Assembly (NCBI GenBank): GCA_022508895.1
Contig: JAFLUH010000005.1
Span: forward strand, 24,335-56,866
Direction: 5' to 3'
DNA length: 32,532 nucleotides
Source: Oscillospiraceae bacterium
GTDB lineage: Bacteria; Bacillota; Clostridia; Oscillospirales; Ruminococcaceae
This document shows, piece after piece, positions 30,969 through 32,532 of the stretch. The position numbers were made by a program, and so were the translations under genes. The notes under the pieces are model-generated. The model was given only the letters and a program-made list of their open reading frames with translations. It was not told the DNA's origin and searched no databases. The number at the start of each line of letters is the position of its first letter. Within the stretch, counting starts at the first letter, position 1.

Positions 30969-32093
30969 ATGGCTAATATGTCTAACGTGCTGGGTCTGAT
31001 ATTTGCGAATATGCACGACAGCACAATAAACGATTTAACAAAGCTCCGCACCATGGGCAGCGTGCCCTTCGGCGCAAGATACAGGCTTATCGACTTCGCC
31101 CTGTCCAACATGGTAAACAGCGGCATCAACACCATCGGCGTCATCACCAAGGCGAACTACCAGTCCCTTCTTGACCACCTCGGCTCCGGCGCAGAATGGG
31201 ACCTCTCCCGCAAGAGCGGCGGACTCCATCTGCTCCCTCCCTACGGTCATATAAACGGCGGCCTGTACAGAGGCAGACTTGAAGCTCTTGCAGGCGTAAT
31301 GGACTTCCTCCGCCACAGCGACGAGGAATACATATTCATCAGCGACACCGATGTTATCGCCAACATCGACCTTAGGAAGATAGTGGAGAACCACGAGGAG
31401 ACCGGCGCAGACATCACCGTAGTATATGCCAAGGAGGTATGCGACGCCGAGCGTGCCCGCACCAAAACGATACTCAGCATAAACGACAGCAACAAGATAT
31501 ACGACGTACTTGTACGCCCCGAAATAAGCGGAGAGCAAAATGTAAGCCTGAATATGTTCGTGATGAAGAAGGACTTCCTTATCCAGCTTGTAGCTGAAAA
31601 GGCGAGCAAGAACCTGTACAGCTTCGAGGTGGACGTGCTCCAGCATATGCTCCCCGAGCTGAACATCTACGGCTATCGCTTTGAAGGCTACCACGCCCAG
31701 ATAGACTGCATAAAGACCTACTTTGACTCCAACATGGAGCTGATGAAAGCCGACGTCCGCAAGGAGCTGTTTGGCGGCGACAATCCCATCTACACCAAGG
31801 TGCGTGACGAAGCTCCCGCCAAGTACGGTCTTGACTCCGTATGCAAGAACTCGGTAATTGCCGACGGCTGCATAATCGAGGGCAGGGTAGAGAACAGCGT
31901 GCTTTTCCGCGGCGTAAAGGTAGGCAAGAACGCCGTTGTAAGGAACTGTATCCTGATGCAGGACACCGTTGTAGGCGAGAAATGCGAAATGGACTACGTT
32001 ATCACCGATAAAAACGTAGTGGTAGGCAACTTCCGCAGCATAAACGGCACCGAAAGCTACCCCATCTTTGTGGGCAAGGGCGCTTCGGTCTGA
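30969..32093 (+). CDS. glgD: Glucose-1-phosphate adenylyltransferase-like subunit GlgD
   Basis: A 374-residue homologue of GlgC. It keeps the overall fold (VPFGARYRLIDFALSNMVNSGI, FISDTDVI, C-terminal beta-helix) but its N-terminus reads GLIFANMHDSTINDLTK in place of the GGxGxRL nucleotide loop, so it should be non-catalytic and serve to stimulate or stabilise GlgC, as known for Bacillus GlgD. GCAGAAAGGA precedes the ATG. It is last in the operon and ends at a strong terminator. Confidence 0.95.
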   Translation: MANMSNVLGLIFANMHDSTINDLTKLRTMGSVPFGARYRLIDFALSNMVNSGINTIGVITKANYQSLLDHLGSGAEWDLSRKSGGLHLLPPYGHINGGLYRGRLEALAGVMDFLRHSDEEYIFISDTDVIANIDLRKIVENHEETGADITVVYAKEVCDAERARTKTILSINDSNKIYDVLVRPEISGEQNVSLNMFVMKKDFLIQLVAEKASKNLYSFEVDVLQHMLPELNIYGYRFEGYHAQIDCIKTYFDSNMELMKADVRKELFGGDNPIYTKVRDEAPAKYGLDSVCKNSVIADGCIIEGRVENSVLFRGVKVGKNAVVRNCILMQDTVVGEKCEMDYVITDKNVVVGNFRSINGTESYPIFVGKGASV

Positions 32094-32107
32094 TGTGAAA
32101 TATTTTG

Positions 32108-32150
32108 CAAAGCCCATGTTCATGCGGTGAGCATGGGCTTTGAATTTATA
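32108..32150 (+). terminator. Terminator of the glycogen operon
   Basis: A continuous 15-pair stem (32108-32122 with 32128-32142, starting CAAAGCCCATG, one G-U pair), five-base loop TGCGG, followed by AATTTATA. Confidence 0.85.
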
Positions 32151-32203
32151 CTGATTGCTGATATGATAAATAGGAGTTTACTGAGGAAAAATGAATTATC
32201 GTC

Positions 32204-32232
32204 TTGACAAATCTATGAAGATTATGTTATAG
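32204..32232 (+). promoter_or_regulatory. Sigma-A promoter of the VOC-type gene
   Basis: Consensus TTGACA (32204-32209), 17 bases, then TTATAG (32227-32232), 42 bases before the ATG. Confidence 0.7.
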
Positions 32233-32273
32233 CGAAAATGTTATTTATACAGGAGAATGAAGGAGATAGTAAA

Positions 32274-32532
32274 ATGATAAAAAATTTTAAATGCGTGAAC
32301 ATATCATCAAAAGACCCGGAAGCATTGGCAAATTTTTACAGATCTATTGGCGCACCAGTGTATGTTGAGGATGATAATTATGACGGCTGGTTTCTCGGAG
32401 ACCCTAAACAAGGGGGTACGGTCTGCGTGTGGGATGAAAATAATTGGGGCAAGTCTACAGAGGGATATGTTACTGTCGTTTTAGAAACTGATGATGTGCA
32501 TAAAACATACGAAGAAATAACATCAAAAGGAA
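32274..32532 (+). CDS. VOC-superfamily (glyoxalase/bleomycin-resistance-like) protein, cut by window end
   Basis: The first 86 residues are visible; the gene runs off the window. MIKNFKCVNISSKDPEALANFYRSIGAPV is the standard opening of the vicinal-oxygen-chelate fold (strand, then helix ending in a FY...G turn), followed by GWFLGD, TVCVWDE and the strand YVTVVLETDDVHKTYEEITSKG, the start of the fold's linker helix. Members include glyoxalase I, dioxygenases and antibiotic-binding proteins, and the role here cannot be told. AGGAG upstream fits the ATG at 32274. The sequence is markedly AT-rich compared with glgD, suggesting later acquisition, and it has its own promoter. Confidence 0.8.
   Translation, partial: MIKNFKCVNISSKDPEALANFYRSIGAPVYVEDDNYDGWFLGDPKQGGTVCVWDENNWGKSTEGYVTVVLETDDVHKTYEEITSKG

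Noticed and set aside
29666..31150. Long minus-strand open frame of 494 codons (and similar ones at 12797-13807 and 31035-32123)
   Set aside because: Shadows of glgC, galK and glgD; the translations are Val, Tyr and Gly-rich without domain patterns, and no ribosome sites precede them.
32191..32232. Thirteen-codon frame MNYRLDKSMKIML before the VOC gene
   Set aside because: It has no well-spaced ribosome site, it overlaps the predicted promoter hexamers and would lie mostly upstream of the transcript start.

Overview
The window is a 32.5 kb stretch of chromosome from a spore-forming, low-to-moderate-GC Firmicute, most likely a Ruminococcus-like member of the Oscillospiraceae. Three lines support this. 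There are sporulation and germination genes (gpr, spoIIP, spoIIE). There is a clostridial-type glgB-glgC-glgD glycogen operon with the degenerate GlgD subunit. Codon use combines C-ending codons with heavy use of ATA for isoleucine. Gene content is mostly housekeeping, with a few AT-richer accessory genes between.

Layout: trpS (46-1047) ends at a strong terminator. A three-gene module follows (1169-6248): two half-size ABC exporters, each with an extra N-terminal domain and a four-cysteine zinc ribbon, flanking a DUF1854-like protein. Then come a charged helical protein of unknown function, a HAD hydrolase, an unknown 117-residue protein and an AT-rich GNAT acetyltransferase. A PAS/GAF/GGDEF/EAL protein (8958-11516) has lost key residues of both cyclic-di-GMP domains. 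A RodA/FtsW-type glycan polymerase and a divergent galactokinase form one transcription unit, convergent with the ribosome-splitting GTPase hflX. hflX is divergent from nadB-nadC (NAD synthesis).

Next are an AT-rich transglutaminase-like protein and a GNAT enzyme, then iscS-iscU (iron-sulfur cluster assembly) behind a clear sigma-A promoter. A 240 bp imperfect palindrome lies between iscU and the convergent rpsT. Gpr and spoIIP follow, then rsmA and spoIIE. A roughly 600 bp gap after spoIIE holds nine nearly contiguous hairpins. The glycogen operon glgB-glgC-glgD ends at a 15 bp terminator stem, and the window closes inside an AT-rich VOC/glyoxalase-type gene.

Most worth a second look: the ABC/DUF1854/zinc-ribbon module; the two structured intergenic regions (20845-21084 and 27048-27334), which share a GGGGAAACC-type hairpin theme; the probable loss of catalysis in the cyclic-di-GMP protein; possible Shine-Dalgarno-masking hairpins before hflX and spoIIP; a GPR protease with no propeptide; and a recurring 15-16 bp word next to AT-rich genes. 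No tRNA, rRNA, CRISPR array, transposase or phage gene was recognised. Residue numbers and alignments were worked out by eye.
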